Counted from the stretch's first letter, positions 14,199 to 22,638 are shown. The stretch: 27,210 nt of DNA from JBEIUL01 sp044356865 (GCA_044356865.1 JBIKVN010000011.1:1-27210), one strand, 5' to 3'. The notes: generated by a model from the letters alone, not told the origin. Numbers and translations: made by a program.

Positions 14199-14965
14199 AT
14201 CGCGCCGATGCCGCGGCCCTGCCGCTCGATCGGCCAGAGCGAGAGCCGGAAGCCGTCGAGGATCGCCGCGTGGGGGGTTCCCGGGAAACCGTAGGCGCCG
14301 GTGTTCAGGACGGTGATCTCGCCCACGGTGCGGACCCCGGCGCGATGGCTGTGTCCGGCGATCACGAAGCGGACCGCGGGCGAGTGCCGGCGGCCGAACG
14401 CGGCGGCCCGTCGGGGGAAGTCGCGCCAGGCCCGGAGCACCTCGACGGCGAGGCCCGGCCGCATCGCCATCCGCCACACCGTGGTCGCGCGATCGCCGTC
14501 GCCGAAGAACCTCCACTGCGAGATGGCCGCCTCGCGGGCGGCGGCCAGCGCGGCCGCGTTCGTCGGACGCTCTTCGGGCGGCAGCGTCGCCATGAAGCGG
14601 TCCCACTCGGCCCGCATGGCGCGGGCGCCGAGGCTCCACGGGGCGACGCTGGGATGGAACGCGTCGCCGTGGGTCACGAGCATCAGCCCGTCGGCGAGCT
14701 CGAGCGTCCGCCGGTCGCTCACGAAGGGATCGTGGTTTCCCGCCAGCGTGACCACCCCGACGTCGCGGTCCTCGGCGAGGGCGAGCAGCCGCCGGTACTC
14801 GGTCTCGGCGTCTTCCTGGTACTCCGGCCGGTGGAACTCGGCCGTGTCGCCGTTGAGCACCAGGGTCGTGCCCGGCTCGAGCAGCGGAAGCAGTCCGCGG
14901 GCGTACCGGACCGACTCGGGTCCGCCAAGGTGAAGGTCGGAGAGGATGAGGACGCGCGAGCGCAT
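14027..14965 (-). CDS. Calcineurin-like metallophosphatase
   Basis: A 312-residue protein of the calcineurin-like phosphoesterase superfamily. Metal-binding motifs in order: SDLHLGG (Asp10, His12), LNGDTAEF (Asp40), AGNHDP (Asn77, His78), THGD (His99) and AGHSHRAG (His205, His207). The overall pattern resembles LpxH and related phosphoesterases, but substrate cannot be assigned. The ATG at 14965 is chosen because it opens the first beta-strand (RSRVLILSDLH); a TTG at 15010 would add 15 residues. Core fold ends near residue 260. The last 55 residues are Ser/Pro/Arg/Ala-rich and are read antisense to the end of the HMG-CoA lyase gene, so the tail is probably shaped by the opposite strand. It lies 65 bases downstream of the GGDEF gene on the same strand and may share its transcript. 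Confidence 0.83.
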   Translation of the reverse strand: MRSRVLILSDLHLGGPESVRYARGLLPLLEPGTTLVLNGDTAEFHRPEYQEDAETEYRRLLALAEDRDVGVVTLAGNHDPFVSDRRTLELADGLMLVTHGDAFHPSVAPWSLGARAMRAEWDRFMATLPPEERPTNAAALAAAREAAISQWRFFGDGDRATTVWRMAMRPGLAVEVLRAWRDFPRRAAAFGRRHSPAVRFVIAGHSHRAGVRTVGEITVLNTGAYGFPGTPHAAILDGFRLSLWPIERQGRGIGAIYRLSPRGPRWSQELPGNPARKSREGSGRPSDRSASPAAASRAARSMPVAKPDPEAA

Positions 14966-15030
14966 CGGGACGGGAAAGATCGGTCGGACGCGGGTCGGGA
15001 TGGAATCCAAACGGTCGATCCGCCCGCTTC

Positions 15031-16278
15031 TCAGGAGCCGTGGCCGTTCGGGCGGGATCCGGGGCCGAAACTGATGGTGTTCTTGCCGCTTCGCTTGCTC
15101 TGGATGGCGAGGCGATCGGCGTGGGCGAGCAGGGTCGGGCCGTCGAGGCCATCCCAGGGGAAGGTGGCCACGCCGGCCGAGATGCTGATCCGGCCGGGGC
15201 CCTCGCGGCCGAGGCGGGTGAGGCGCAGCTGCGACACCCCGCGGCGGAAGCGGTCGGTCATGACCTCGATCGACTCGGGCGGCGAACCGCCCTTCGCGGC
15301 GCGGTCGTCGGCGAAGATCACCACGAACTCGTCGCCGCCGATCCGGAAGACATGGTCGCCGCGCCGGATCACCGACCGGAGCAGGCGGACGGTCTCCTTC
15401 AGCACCTCGTCGCCGACCTCGTGGCCGAAGTCGTCGTTGTAGCGCTTGAAGTCGTCGATGTCGAAGACCATCACGGTGAGCGGGCGACGCTCCGTCCGTG
15501 CCGCGGCGATCTCGTCCGACAGCGTCCGTTCGAAGGAGCGGCGGTTGCCGACGCCGGTGAGTTCGTCGGTGAAGGCCTGCTCGCGAAGATCGTGGAAGCG
15601 GCGGTCGAGTTCGAGCCAGGGCCCGAGCCAGCGGGCCCAGGTCTCGAGGACGGCAGCTTCGGCGGTGCCCGAAACGAGCGTGCCGAGCCGGTGGTCCTCG
15701 TGGCGGATCTCGGCGCTGCGGTCGGCCGCGACGCGATCGCCGTCGATGCGGACGTCGTCGTGGCCGAGGTGGCGTCGCACGATCGCGAGGGCGAGTTCGG
15801 CGACGCGGCCGGGACCGGCGAGCACCGCGGTGACGAGGTCGATGTCACCGAGGTCGCCGGCGACGGTCCGCTCGCGTTCGGCGATCGCTTCGCGGGCCTC
15901 GTCGATCGCCGCGGAAACGACGTCGCGACGGGGGGCGGCCCGCGGCGGCGGCGCGGCGGGCTCGGCCGCGGGGGCGGCCCCGGACTCGGCCCCGGACTCG
16001 GCCCCGGACTTGGCCCCGGACTCGGTGTGGATCACCGCGACCGAAGGGTCGAGCCGATGCACCGACTCCTCGACCACCGCACGGGGAAGTTCCGACCGGC
16101 CGAGCACGATCGCCGCGACCGGGTCGCGGGCGGAAGCGTTCGCGACGAGGGCCAGCGCCGCGTACAGGTCGACCGCCGACACCACGCTGCGGCCGGGCTC
16201 GTGTCGCCGCGCGAGGTCGCGCACGAGCTCATCGTCGCCCACGGCGATCACCGATCCGCGCGATCCACGCGGTTTCAA
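15031..16278 (-). CDS. GGDEF diguanylate cyclase with degenerate N-terminal sensor
   Basis: Makes cyclic di-GMP from two GTP. The product is 415 residues. The start is TTG at 16278, supported by GGAGG six bases upstream and by TTGA overlap with the preceding stop. Residues about 8-86 look like a worn receiver domain (VIAVGDDELV... AIVLGRSEL... SVAVIHT) without a phosphoacceptor-site pattern I can trust. A linker of ESGA repeats and Pro/Ala (86-117) follows, then an alpha/beta region (120-225) that may be a degenerate GAF. The GGDEF domain starts at FTDELTGVGNRRSFE (236-250), has DIDDFKRYNDDFGHEVGDE (273-291) and an intact GGDEF at 314-318. An inhibitory RxxD site (Arg305, Asp308) sits exactly five residues before it. 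It appears soluble and active, with product inhibition. Partner is the upstream gene. Confidence 0.9.
   Translation of the reverse strand: MKPRGSRGSVIAVGDDELVRDLARRHEPGRSVVSAVDLYAALALVANASARDPVAAIVLGRSELPRAVVEESVHRLDPSVAVIHTESGAKSGAESGAESGAAPAAEPAAPPPRAAPRRDVVSAAIDEAREAIAERERTVAGDLGDIDLVTAVLAGPGRVAELALAIVRRHLGHDDVRIDGDRVAADRSAEIRHEDHRLGTLVSGTAEAAVLETWARWLGPWLELDRRFHDLREQAFTDELTGVGNRRSFERTLSDEIAAARTERRPLTVMVFDIDDFKRYNDDFGHEVGDEVLKETVRLLRSVIRRGDHVFRIGGDEFVVIFADDRAAKGGSPPESIEVMTDRFRRGVSQLRLTRLGREGPGRISISAGVATFPWDGLDGPTLLAHADRLAIQSKRSGKNTISFGPGSRPNGHGS
15982..16025 (-). repeat. 12-bp tandem repeat coding for ESGA units
   Basis: The unit GGACTCGGCCCC repeats at 15982, 15994 and 16006 (one T change) with a partial fourth copy at 16018. 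It is in frame within the linker of the GGDEF protein and codes for repeats of Glu/Lys-Ser-Gly-Ala. Confidence 0.85.
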
Positions 16279-16898
16279 CGCCCACCTCCCGTCGGGCCGT
16301 CCGGCGCCGCGTCGGGGTCGGAGTCGAAGAAGCGGAGAAGCATCTCGATCTCTTCTGGAGTCACGCTGGGAGTCACGCTGGGAGTCACGCTGGGAGTGGC
16401 GCTGGGCGGGATGCTGGCCTCGAGCGGCGAAAGCGGTCTGGTTCCCGTATCGGGCGTCACGGCCGGCGGCAGCGCGTCGGTACCGGCCAGGCGCAGCGAG
16501 GGCGGCCGGGCGGGGTCGGGAGCCGGTCGTGACTCCGCGGCCAGCCGCCGTGGCGAGCCGTCGACGAGCGTCCAGACGCCGACCTCGGGGGCGTGGGCGC
16601 GAATGGCGGCCGCGAACGAATCGAGTTCCGCGTCACTCTCGCCGGAAGCCGTTTCCGCAAAGACCACCGCGATCGACTCCTGACGCGCGAGCCCGAAACT
16701 CGGCCGCAACCGATCGGCAACCTCGTGCCGGAGGGCCTCCGCGAAGGCGATCAGCGGGTGGGCCACCGACTCCACGACTCCGCGGCCGGCGCGGACCCGC
16801 TCCAGCCACGCTTTCGGGATGTTCTCGACCCGGCCGACCACGAGACAGCGGGTCAGGCCGGGCGGCGGGGAAGGGGGTGATTCGGAATCGGGGCTCAC
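16275..16898 (-). CDS. Hypothetical protein with receiver-like N-terminus, coupled to GGDEF gene
   Basis: A 207-residue protein starting at GTG 16898 (weak start evidence; no clear ribosome binding site). Residues about 16-115 form an alpha/beta segment (RCLVVGRVENIPKAW, GVVESVAHPLIAFAEAL, ESIAVVFAE, PEVGVWTLVDG). It matches in pattern the N-terminus of the GGDEF protein next door (VIAVGDDEL, SVVSAVDLYAALALV, VAAIVLGRS, PSVAVIHTESG), which suggests the two share a diverged receiver-like domain. Residues 118-180 are Pro/Ala/Ser-rich and contain three SVTP units plus a diverged one. A short amphipathic segment EEIEMLLRFFDSD (182-194) follows before a Gly-rich end. Its stop overlaps the TTG of the GGDEF gene, so the two are translated together. 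No enzyme motif is visible. A partner or adaptor role in signalling is inference. Confidence 0.72.
   Translation of the reverse strand: MSPDSESPPSPPPGLTRCLVVGRVENIPKAWLERVRAGRGVVESVAHPLIAFAEALRHEVADRLRPSFGLARQESIAVVFAETASGESDAELDSFAAAIRAHAPEVGVWTLVDGSPRRLAAESRPAPDPARPPSLRLAGTDALPPAVTPDTGTRPLSPLEASIPPSATPSVTPSVTPSVTPEEIEMLLRFFDSDPDAAPDGPTGGGR
16357..16404 (-). repeat. 12-bp tandem repeat coding for SVTP units
   Basis: GGAGTCACGCTG occurs three times without change (16357, 16369, 16381), followed by GGAGTGGCGCTG at 16393. It is in frame in the hypothetical gene upstream of the GGDEF gene and codes for Ser-Val-Thr-Pro repeats. Confidence 0.88.
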
Positions 16899-17251
16899 GG
16901 TCGAAACCGACGCCGCAGGACGCGAGCGGGATCAGGGTCGTAACTCCAAGTCTTCCAGACCCCTGCGCTCGGATCGGGACGCGGCACCCCGACCGGAACG
17001 AATCTAGCACCGGATCAAGGTCGGGGAGCAAGGACCGTGTATGGATTGCGGCGGAACGCCCGAAAACCGTCGTGACCGCCCCTGAAGTCCGACCGGAAAC
17101 TCGCGGTGGACTTGGGGCTTGGCGGCGAGGGATCGTCGGAGGGGGGGAGTTTCGACTATCCTGCCCGACTTCCCGCCGCCGCCCGATCGCAGGGTGAGGC
17201 GGCTCCCGGACGGCGACCCGCCCGGGATCCACGGTTCTCGCGAGGCTTCCC
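16899..17251. other. Divergent intergenic region, hypothetical gene / rpsR
   Basis: No gene is supported in these 353 bases. A weak minus-strand promoter can be drawn: TTGCTC (17031-17026), 19 bases, TAGATT (17006-17001), which would serve the signalling operon. For rpsR a plus-strand TATCCT near 17157 has no acceptable -35 partner. The plus strand also has a G-run at about 17140-17147. Confidence 0.4.
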
Positions 17252-17482
17252 ATGACGCAGTTCCAGGCTCCGCCCACCATCGAGCTCAAGGTCGGTTCCG
17301 ACGGCAAGAAGTACGCCGATCACAAGTCGGTCGACGACCTCCGTCGGATGATGACTCCCAACGGCAAGATCTACTCGCGCAAGCGTTTGGATCTCTCGGC
17401 CCGCGAGCAGAAGTCGGTGGCGGTGGCCATCAAGCGGGCCCGGTTCATGGCCCTGCTGCCGTACACCTCGGCCACGATGTGA
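17252..17482 (+). CDS. rpsR: 30S ribosomal protein bS18
   Basis: A 76-residue protein recognised by the S18 core: GKIYSRKRLDLSAREQ (38-53), then AIKRARFMALLPY (59-71), the signature rRNA-binding helix. The N-terminal part (QFQAPPTIELKVGSDGK) is a short extension, followed by YADHKSVDDLRRMM, which aligns with the usual YKDxxxLRRF region without its Phe. The zinc-binding cysteines seen in some S18 proteins are absent. GAGG lies eight bases upstream of the ATG at 17252. It stands alone here: rpsF, ssb and rplI, the usual partners, are not in the window. A hairpin follows 21 bases after the stop. Confidence 0.9.
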   Translation: MTQFQAPPTIELKVGSDGKKYADHKSVDDLRRMMTPNGKIYSRKRLDLSAREQKSVAVAIKRARFMALLPYTSATM

Positions 17483-17503
17483 GATTCCGCGGGGTCGCTT
17501 GCT

Positions 17504-17527
17504 CTCACCGGCCGAACAGCCGGTGAG
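17504..17527 (+). terminator. Hairpin at the convergent ends of rpsR and the TPR gene
   Basis: CTCACCGGC (17504-17512) and GCCGGTGAG (17519-17527) form a perfect 9-bp stem around a six-base loop. On the plus strand it is followed by GCTTTCG, a weak T-run. The hairpin overlaps the last codons and stop of the TPR gene on the other strand. It probably ends rpsR transcription. Confidence 0.55.
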
Positions 17528-18884
17528 GCTTTCGCATGGCCGCGAGCCACCACGCGGCGCGGAGCCGTCGCAGCCCGGCGTCCTCGGGGAATCGACGCAG
17601 CGCCGCTCGCAAGCGGAGCCCTGCCCGCCGGAGCCGACCGTTCTTGAGGTCGTCGAGGATCAGGTTGTGCAGGCTCGCGGCGACCGCCCCGCGTCGACCG
17701 AGCCGCCGGCACCAGCCGCGGGCCCGGCGGCCGAGCCGCCCGCGGCAGGCGAGCGAGGCGAGCTTCCCGAGCAGGATTCCGTCGGACGGATCGGCTTCCG
17801 CCAGCGGGATGAGCGCCGCGGCGCCTTCGGCGGGCAGGCCCTGTTCGCCCAGCAGCCAGGCGGCATCGACCACCCGTTCCGCCCGATCGGCGGCGTCGGG
17901 ATCGTCGGCCAGCGCGGCGATCTCCTCGCGGGCGATCCGGATGGCGTCGTCCCGTTCGCCGAGCATCGCATGAAGCCGTCCGAGCAGCGTCCGCACGCCG
18001 GGGAGGTCGGGGGCCAGCCGATGGGCCTCGACGATCGGTGGCAGCGCGGCCGCGGGCCCCTCGAACGCGAGCAGGCCCGAACCGAGGCGAAGGTGAGGGT
18101 ACGCATCGCGGGGGGCTCGATCGACCGAGAGGCGGAAGTGACGCACCGCCTCGCGCGGGCGTCCGAGCCGCAGGAAGAGGTCGCCGAGCTCGACAAGCAC
18201 CGCCGCGTCTTCGGGTCGCATCGAGTGCTCTTCGAGCAGCAGCCCGAGGGCCCCCTCGAGATCGCCCTCGCCGGCCAGCGCCCGGGCGAGGCGGGCGCGA
18301 AGCCGGGGAGTGTCCGGTTCGAGACGGAGGGCCTCGCGGAAGCACCAGGCGGCCCGCGGATTCTCGCCGCGGTGCAGACGGCTTTCGCCCATCGCCATCA
18401 GGCAGCCGGGCATGCGGTCGAAGAGCTGCTGCGCTTCGAAGTAGGCGAGATCGGCATCGTCATGCCGGCCGAGCTCGGCGAGGGCGATGATCCGTCGCGC
18501 CCAGGCCGGCTCGATCGAGCGGTCGAGCGAGAGGCTGCGATCGAGGAAGGGCAGCGCTTCCGCGAACCGGCCCGCGCGGCAACAGGCCGCGCCGGCCGCC
18601 AGATGCGTCTCGGGGCGACGCGGCAGGAGTCGGGCCGCCTCGCGGAAGGCGTCGAGCGCCTCGTCGACGAGATCGAGCCCGTCGAGGGCAAGGCCGAGGT
18701 TGAAGCGGAGGTCGCCGCGGGCGGGTTCGCGATCGATCGCCTTGCGAAACTCGTCGGCCGCCTCCCGGAGGCGACCGTGGCGGAGGTGCCGCACGCCGCG
18801 CGTCGCGTGGGGATTGCCGGCGCGGCCCGCGCCGTGATTCGGTTCGCGCGATCCGTCCCCGGCCGTGTCGCCTTCTTCGTGCAT
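17505..18884 (-). CDS. TPR-repeat protein
   Basis: A 459-residue protein made largely of tetratricopeptide repeats, helical hairpins that bind other proteins. Clear units begin around residues 29 (RHLRHGRLREAADEFRKAI), 59 (LGLALDGLDLVDEALDAFRE), 95 (AGAACCRAGRFAEALPFLDR), 128, 166 (RGENPRAAWCFREALRLEP), 199, 235 (LGDLFLRLGRPREAVRHF), and less regular ones from 260 to 350. The last 80 residues are Arg-rich and less repetitive. There is no signal peptide and no membrane helix, so it is probably cytoplasmic. The ATG at 18884 has no clear ribosome binding site; the first 28 residues are polar and may be disordered. It diverges from the HEAT-like gene across 107 bases. No catalytic motif is seen and the partner is unknown. 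Confidence 0.84.
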   Translation of the reverse strand: MHEEGDTAGDGSREPNHGAGRAGNPHATRGVRHLRHGRLREAADEFRKAIDREPARGDLRFNLGLALDGLDLVDEALDAFREAARLLPRRPETHLAAGAACCRAGRFAEALPFLDRSLSLDRSIEPAWARRIIALAELGRHDDADLAYFEAQQLFDRMPGCLMAMGESRLHRGENPRAAWCFREALRLEPDTPRLRARLARALAGEGDLEGALGLLLEEHSMRPEDAAVLVELGDLFLRLGRPREAVRHFRLSVDRAPRDAYPHLRLGSGLLAFEGPAAALPPIVEAHRLAPDLPGVRTLLGRLHAMLGERDDAIRIAREEIAALADDPDAADRAERVVDAAWLLGEQGLPAEGAAALIPLAEADPSDGILLGKLASLACRGRLGRRARGWCRRLGRRGAVAASLHNLILDDLKNGRLRRAGLRLRAALRRFPEDAGLRRLRAAWWLAAMRKPHRLFGR

Positions 18885-18991
18885 CGAACCGGCATTGAAG
18901 ACCCGCGGGCTCGCGATGGCAAGGGGGCAGGACCGGGAACGCGCCGCGCGAGTACCCTGAGCGGCCCCGGTGGGACGGCCGGGCGGACGGC

Positions 18992-21043
18992 ATGAAAGCG
19001 ATTTCGATCATCCTCGGCCTTGCGGCGGCGGGGGCCGGGACGGTGGCGTCCGGCCAGTCGCCGACGCCCCCGGCGGCCTCGGCCGGCGATGATCGCGAGT
19101 TCCTCGAGGCGATCCTCGGGAACGCGACCAATCCCCGTGCGGTGCGGGTCGGGGCGGCCGAGAGGCTCTTGCGGGAAGGCAGCGATCGGGCCCTCGGGGC
19201 GATCGAGCGGTCGCTGGCGAGCGGCGATGCGGCGTTGGTGGGCATCGTGGCCGAGGCGATCGACCGGACCGACCTGCTTCCGCCGCGGCTCGTGGGCGGC
19301 CTGGTCGCCACGCTTGCGGTGCTGGGCGATGCCGAGGCCGCGTCGGTCGGCCGGGTGCTGGCGGCGACCGATCCGACCCATCAGGAGAGGATCGCGACGC
19401 TCGCCCTCGATGCCGCGGCGGCGCCGGCCGTGCGGCGCGGCCCGATCGTGGCCCTCGGCGAGTTCCACGACCGCTCGGCGCAGGGGCGGCTCATGACCCT
19501 GCTCGAGGTCGATCGCAAGGAACCGCCCGAGGTGATCGCCGCGGCGGTGCTGGCCCTGTCGCGCAGCACGGGCTTGGGGCTCGGCACCGAGCCGGGCCGA
19601 TGGCGCGACTGGTGGATCGGTTCGCGCGACGGCGACGCCAGCGCCGAGTTCGCGGCGGTGGTCCGTTCGCTCACCGCGCGGCTCGACGAGGCCGAGCGCT
19701 CGGCCGCCGACGAGCGGCGCCGGTCCGATCGGCTCTCGGAGCGGCTGGTCGGCACCATGCGGGAGTGGCTCGCGACGCTGCCGGTGCGCGAGCGGTTCGA
19801 CCGGTGTGCGGCCCTGCTGAAGGACGAGTGGCCGCCGCTGCGGACCCTCGGATTGCGGGAGGCCGAGCGGCTGCTGCGCAACGGCGAGCGGCCGACCGAC
19901 GCGGTGGTCGCGGCCGCCCGCGGGTTGCTCGACGACCCGGACCCTTCGCTGCGCTCCCGCGGGGCGAGGCTGCTTCGCGACCTGCGGATCGACGACCTCG
20001 ACGCCCGGCTGGCCGAGCGGCTCGCGGCGGAACGGGACGCGACGGTGGTCGCCAGCTGGCTGGCGATTCTCGAGGAGCGGCCGAATCCCGCGGCTTTCGC
20101 GCCGGCGCTGGCGAGGATCGGCGACGCCTCGCTCGAGGAGCCGGCGGCGGCGCTCCTGTGCCGGCTGGTCGAGCGACGCATGACCCCGCCCGAATGGGAA
20201 GCGGCGGTGCGCGGCCCCCTGCGGCCGGTGGTCGCCCGGCGGGCCCGCCAGCACACCGCGAAACTGCTGGCGCTGGCCGGCGACGAGAGCGACCTCGCGA
20301 GCGTGCAGCTTCTGCTGGATGCGACCGACCCCGCGGTGCGGACCGGTGCCGCCGAGGGGTTGCTCGTTCGTGGCGTGCGTCGGCCGCTGCTCGAGCGGGC
20401 CGATGACCCGGCGATCTACCCGAGCGTCATCGCCGCCCTCGCCGAGGGCGAGGCGACGCCCGTGACGCTGGCGGCCCTCGTCGCGAAGCCGCCGCCCGAG
20501 GCCTCTCGCGCCGCGTGGAACGCGGCCATCGCGTCGTTGCTGCGGCGGTTGGCCATCGATGACCTGCTCGAGGCCGACCGGCTGCTCGAACCGCTTTCGG
20601 CCGTCGATGCCCGTACCCGCATCGTCGGGCTCGAGCGGATCGCGTTGAACGCCCGTTCGGCCCTGACCCCGGTCGAAGCGACCGACGGCCTGCGACGCCT
20701 CGTCGAGGTGCAGCTGGCCGCAGGCCGGATCGGCGATGCGATCGCCTTTCTCGAGGGGCTCAAGGCGGTGCGTGGCGAGCCGCTGCACGAGGCGCTCTTC
20801 CGCGCCGAGGCCCTGGCCGGCAACTATGCCGACGCCGCGATTCTCGAGCCCGACGCGGGCCCGTGGATCGCGCTGGCCGAGGACCTCGCCGCCCGCGGCC
20901 TTGCCGTGGCCGGGCCGCTGGCCGAGCAGGCGCTGGCCCGGTTCGGTTCGACGCTGCCGGCCGCCCGCCGCGAGGAGCTCGAGCGGATTCGCGGTCGCTT
21001 CCTGACCGACGGCACCGCGGGGACGGCGACGCCACGCCCGTGA
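18992..21043 (+). CDS. Exported HEAT-repeat-like protein
   Basis: A 683-residue Ala/Leu/Arg-rich protein. Residues 1-22 form a signal peptide (start MKAISIILGLAAAGAG, end ASGQS), so it should be exported to the periplasm or surface. The rest is a long series of paired helices with the HEAT-like pattern of Ala-x-x-x-L and conserved Asp/Arg at turns, for example LLDDPDPSLRSRGARLLRDL near residue 312 and LLDATDPAVRTGAAEGLL near 440. A charged, probably coiled-coil stretch lies at about 224-255 (LTARLDEAERSAADERRRSD). The end (580-680) looks more TPR-like (AGRIGDAIAFLEGL). No catalytic motif is seen; a scaffold role is inference. It ends 59 bases before fumC and could be read into it, although a separate -10-like box precedes fumC. 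Confidence 0.82.
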   Translation: MKAISIILGLAAAGAGTVASGQSPTPPAASAGDDREFLEAILGNATNPRAVRVGAAERLLREGSDRALGAIERSLASGDAALVGIVAEAIDRTDLLPPRLVGGLVATLAVLGDAEAASVGRVLAATDPTHQERIATLALDAAAAPAVRRGPIVALGEFHDRSAQGRLMTLLEVDRKEPPEVIAAAVLALSRSTGLGLGTEPGRWRDWWIGSRDGDASAEFAAVVRSLTARLDEAERSAADERRRSDRLSERLVGTMREWLATLPVRERFDRCAALLKDEWPPLRTLGLREAERLLRNGERPTDAVVAAARGLLDDPDPSLRSRGARLLRDLRIDDLDARLAERLAAERDATVVASWLAILEERPNPAAFAPALARIGDASLEEPAAALLCRLVERRMTPPEWEAAVRGPLRPVVARRARQHTAKLLALAGDESDLASVQLLLDATDPAVRTGAAEGLLVRGVRRPLLERADDPAIYPSVIAALAEGEATPVTLAALVAKPPPEASRAAWNAAIASLLRRLAIDDLLEADRLLEPLSAVDARTRIVGLERIALNARSALTPVEATDGLRRLVEVQLAAGRIGDAIAFLEGLKAVRGEPLHEALFRAEALAGNYADAAILEPDAGPWIALAEDLAARGLAVAGPLAEQALARFGSTLPAARREELERIRGRFLTDGTAGTATPRP

Positions 21044-21060
21044 TCGGGGGCGGGGGCCGG

Positions 21061-21066
21061 TATGAT
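21061..21066 (+). promoter_or_regulatory. Possible -10 element for fumC
   Basis: TATGAT lies 36 bases before the GTG start of fumC, in the 59-base gap after the HEAT-like gene. No convincing -35 box lies 16-18 bases upstream (the region is a G-run), so the promoter is tentative. Confidence 0.3.
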
Positions 21067-21102
21067 CGCGGTTTCCCCCTGAGATTCCTACGGAGCGAAC
21101 GC

Positions 21103-22611
21103 GTGGCGAAGCAGAAGAGCGCGGGCAGCGGCGGCAACGGCGGCAGCGTGGCGGCGAAGGGCCGCCGGACCGAGAGCGACTCGATGGGCCCGATGGAGGT
21201 GCCGGCCGACGCCCTCTACGGCGCGACGACGCAGCGGGCGGTGCTCAACTTCCCGGTCTCGTTCCGCCCGGTCCCGCAGGCCCAGATCGAGGCGCACGTG
21301 CTGCTGAAGAAGTGCTGCGCGATCGCCAACGGCGAGCTCGGCGAGATCGAGAAGGCCAAGGCGAAGGCGATCGTCGACGCCTGCGACTCGCTGCTGTCGC
21401 AATTCCGCGAGCCGGCGCCGGAAGGCGACCGCCACCCGCTCATGCGGCATTTCCCGATCGACGTCTTCCAGACCGGCTCGGGCACCTCGACCAACATGAA
21501 CGTGAACGAGGTGATCGCGAACGTCGCGAGCCGGCGGGCGGGCAAGGCCATCGGCTCGAAAGATCCGCTGCACCCGAACGACCACGTGAACGCCGGGCAG
21601 AGCTCGAATGACACTTTCCCGAGCTCGATGCAGATCGCGGGAGCCGTCCTCATCCACGAACGGCTCGTGCCCGCCCTCGAGCGGCTCGCGAAGGCCCTCG
21701 ACGCGAAGGCGAAGGCGTGGGACAAGGTCGTGAAGATCGGCCGCACGCACCTGATGGACGCGACGCCGATGCGGGTCGGGCAGGAGTTCTCGGGGTATGC
21801 GGCCGCGGTGCGCTACTCGGTCGATCGCGCGAAGGCCGCTCTCGACGCCCTTGCGGGGAACCTGCCGCTCGGCGGCACCGCGGTCGGCACCGGCATCAAC
21901 GCCCATCCGAAGATGGCGGGAGTTGCGTGCCGGAAGCTGAAGGAAGCGACCGGCGTGGCGTTCCGCGAGGCGAAGAACCATTTCGAGGCCCAGGCGACCC
22001 GCGACTGCGTGGTCGAGGCCCACGGGCACCTCAAGACGATCGCGACGAGCCTGTCGAAGATCGCCAACGACATCCGCTGGCTCGGCTCGGGTCCGCGGTG
22101 CGGGCTGTTCGAGCTCTCGCTGCCCGCGACGCAGCCCGGCTCGTCGATCATGCCGGGCAAGGTGAATCCGGTCATCTGCGAGAGCGTGGTGATGGTCGCC
22201 TGCCAGGTCGCTGGGAACGACGTGGCGATCACCCTCGGCGGCTTCGGCGGCGTGGGATCGCTGCTCGAGCTGAACGTCGCCATGCCGATGGTCTCGGAGC
22301 GGCTCGTCGAGAGCGTGACGCTCTTGGCGAACGCCAGCGAGATGTTCCGTTCGAAGTGCATCGAGGACCTCGAGCTGAACGAGGCCGAGGCGGCCGGCAC
22401 GGTCGAGAGGAGCCTGATGATGTGCACGGCGCTCGCGCCGGTCGTCGGCTACGACCGGGCCGCGGCGATGGCGAAGGACGCGTTCAAGAGCGGCGAGACG
22501 ATCCGGCAGTACTGCTTGCGCACCGGCATCGTGGACGCGAAGCGCCTCGACCGGCTGCTCGACGCGACGGGCATGACCAAGCCGGGCGCGAAGGGGCCGG
22601 GTGGGGGGTGA
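21103..22611 (+). CDS. fumC: Class II fumarate hydratase (fumarase C)
   Basis: Interconverts fumarate and L-malate in the TCA cycle, as a soluble homotetramer without a metal cluster. The product is 502 residues from the GTG at 21103, with GGAG seven bases upstream; E. coli FumC has 467. Residues 1-27 are a Lys/Ser/Gly-rich extension (AKQKSAGSGGNGGSV...). The family core then runs: MGPMEVPADALYGATTQRA, FQTGSGTSTNMNVNEV, HPNDHVNAGQSSNDTFPSSM, the catalytic-site segment GRTHLMDATP, and the signature GSSIMPGKVNP at 346-356 with catalytic Ser348. These segments distinguish fumarase from aspartase, whose corresponding segments differ. The C-terminal domain ends with DAKRLDRLLD and a Gly-rich tail. 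Palindromic elements follow directly after the stop, before the convergent reductase gene. Confidence 0.93.
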   Translation: MAKQKSAGSGGNGGSVAAKGRRTESDSMGPMEVPADALYGATTQRAVLNFPVSFRPVPQAQIEAHVLLKKCCAIANGELGEIEKAKAKAIVDACDSLLSQFREPAPEGDRHPLMRHFPIDVFQTGSGTSTNMNVNEVIANVASRRAGKAIGSKDPLHPNDHVNAGQSSNDTFPSSMQIAGAVLIHERLVPALERLAKALDAKAKAWDKVVKIGRTHLMDATPMRVGQEFSGYAAAVRYSVDRAKAALDALAGNLPLGGTAVGTGINAHPKMAGVACRKLKEATGVAFREAKNHFEAQATRDCVVEAHGHLKTIATSLSKIANDIRWLGSGPRCGLFELSLPATQPGSSIMPGKVNPVICESVVMVACQVAGNDVAITLGGFGGVGSLLELNVAMPMVSERLVESVTLLANASEMFRSKCIEDLELNEAEAAGTVERSLMMCTALAPVVGYDRAAAMAKDAFKSGETIRQYCLRTGIVDAKRLDRLLDATGMTKPGAKGPGGG

Positions 22612-22617
22612 GGTGGA

Positions 22618-22638
22618 GCGTCGGCCTGCGGCCGACGC
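22618..22638. repeat. REP-like palindrome A
   Basis: GCGTCGGCC, loop TGC, GGCCGACGC: a perfect 9-bp stem beginning seven bases after the fumC stop. It has the same core, CGGCC-TGC-GGCCG, as elements at 22696 and 25504. Confidence 0.7.

Noticed and set aside
15982..16404. CRISPR-like short repeats
   Set aside because: The units are only 12 bp, have no spacers and are in frame inside coding regions.
18398..20788. A 796-codon minus-strand frame
   Set aside because: It lies antisense to the HEAT-like gene and out of frame with the TPR gene, both of which have better protein features.
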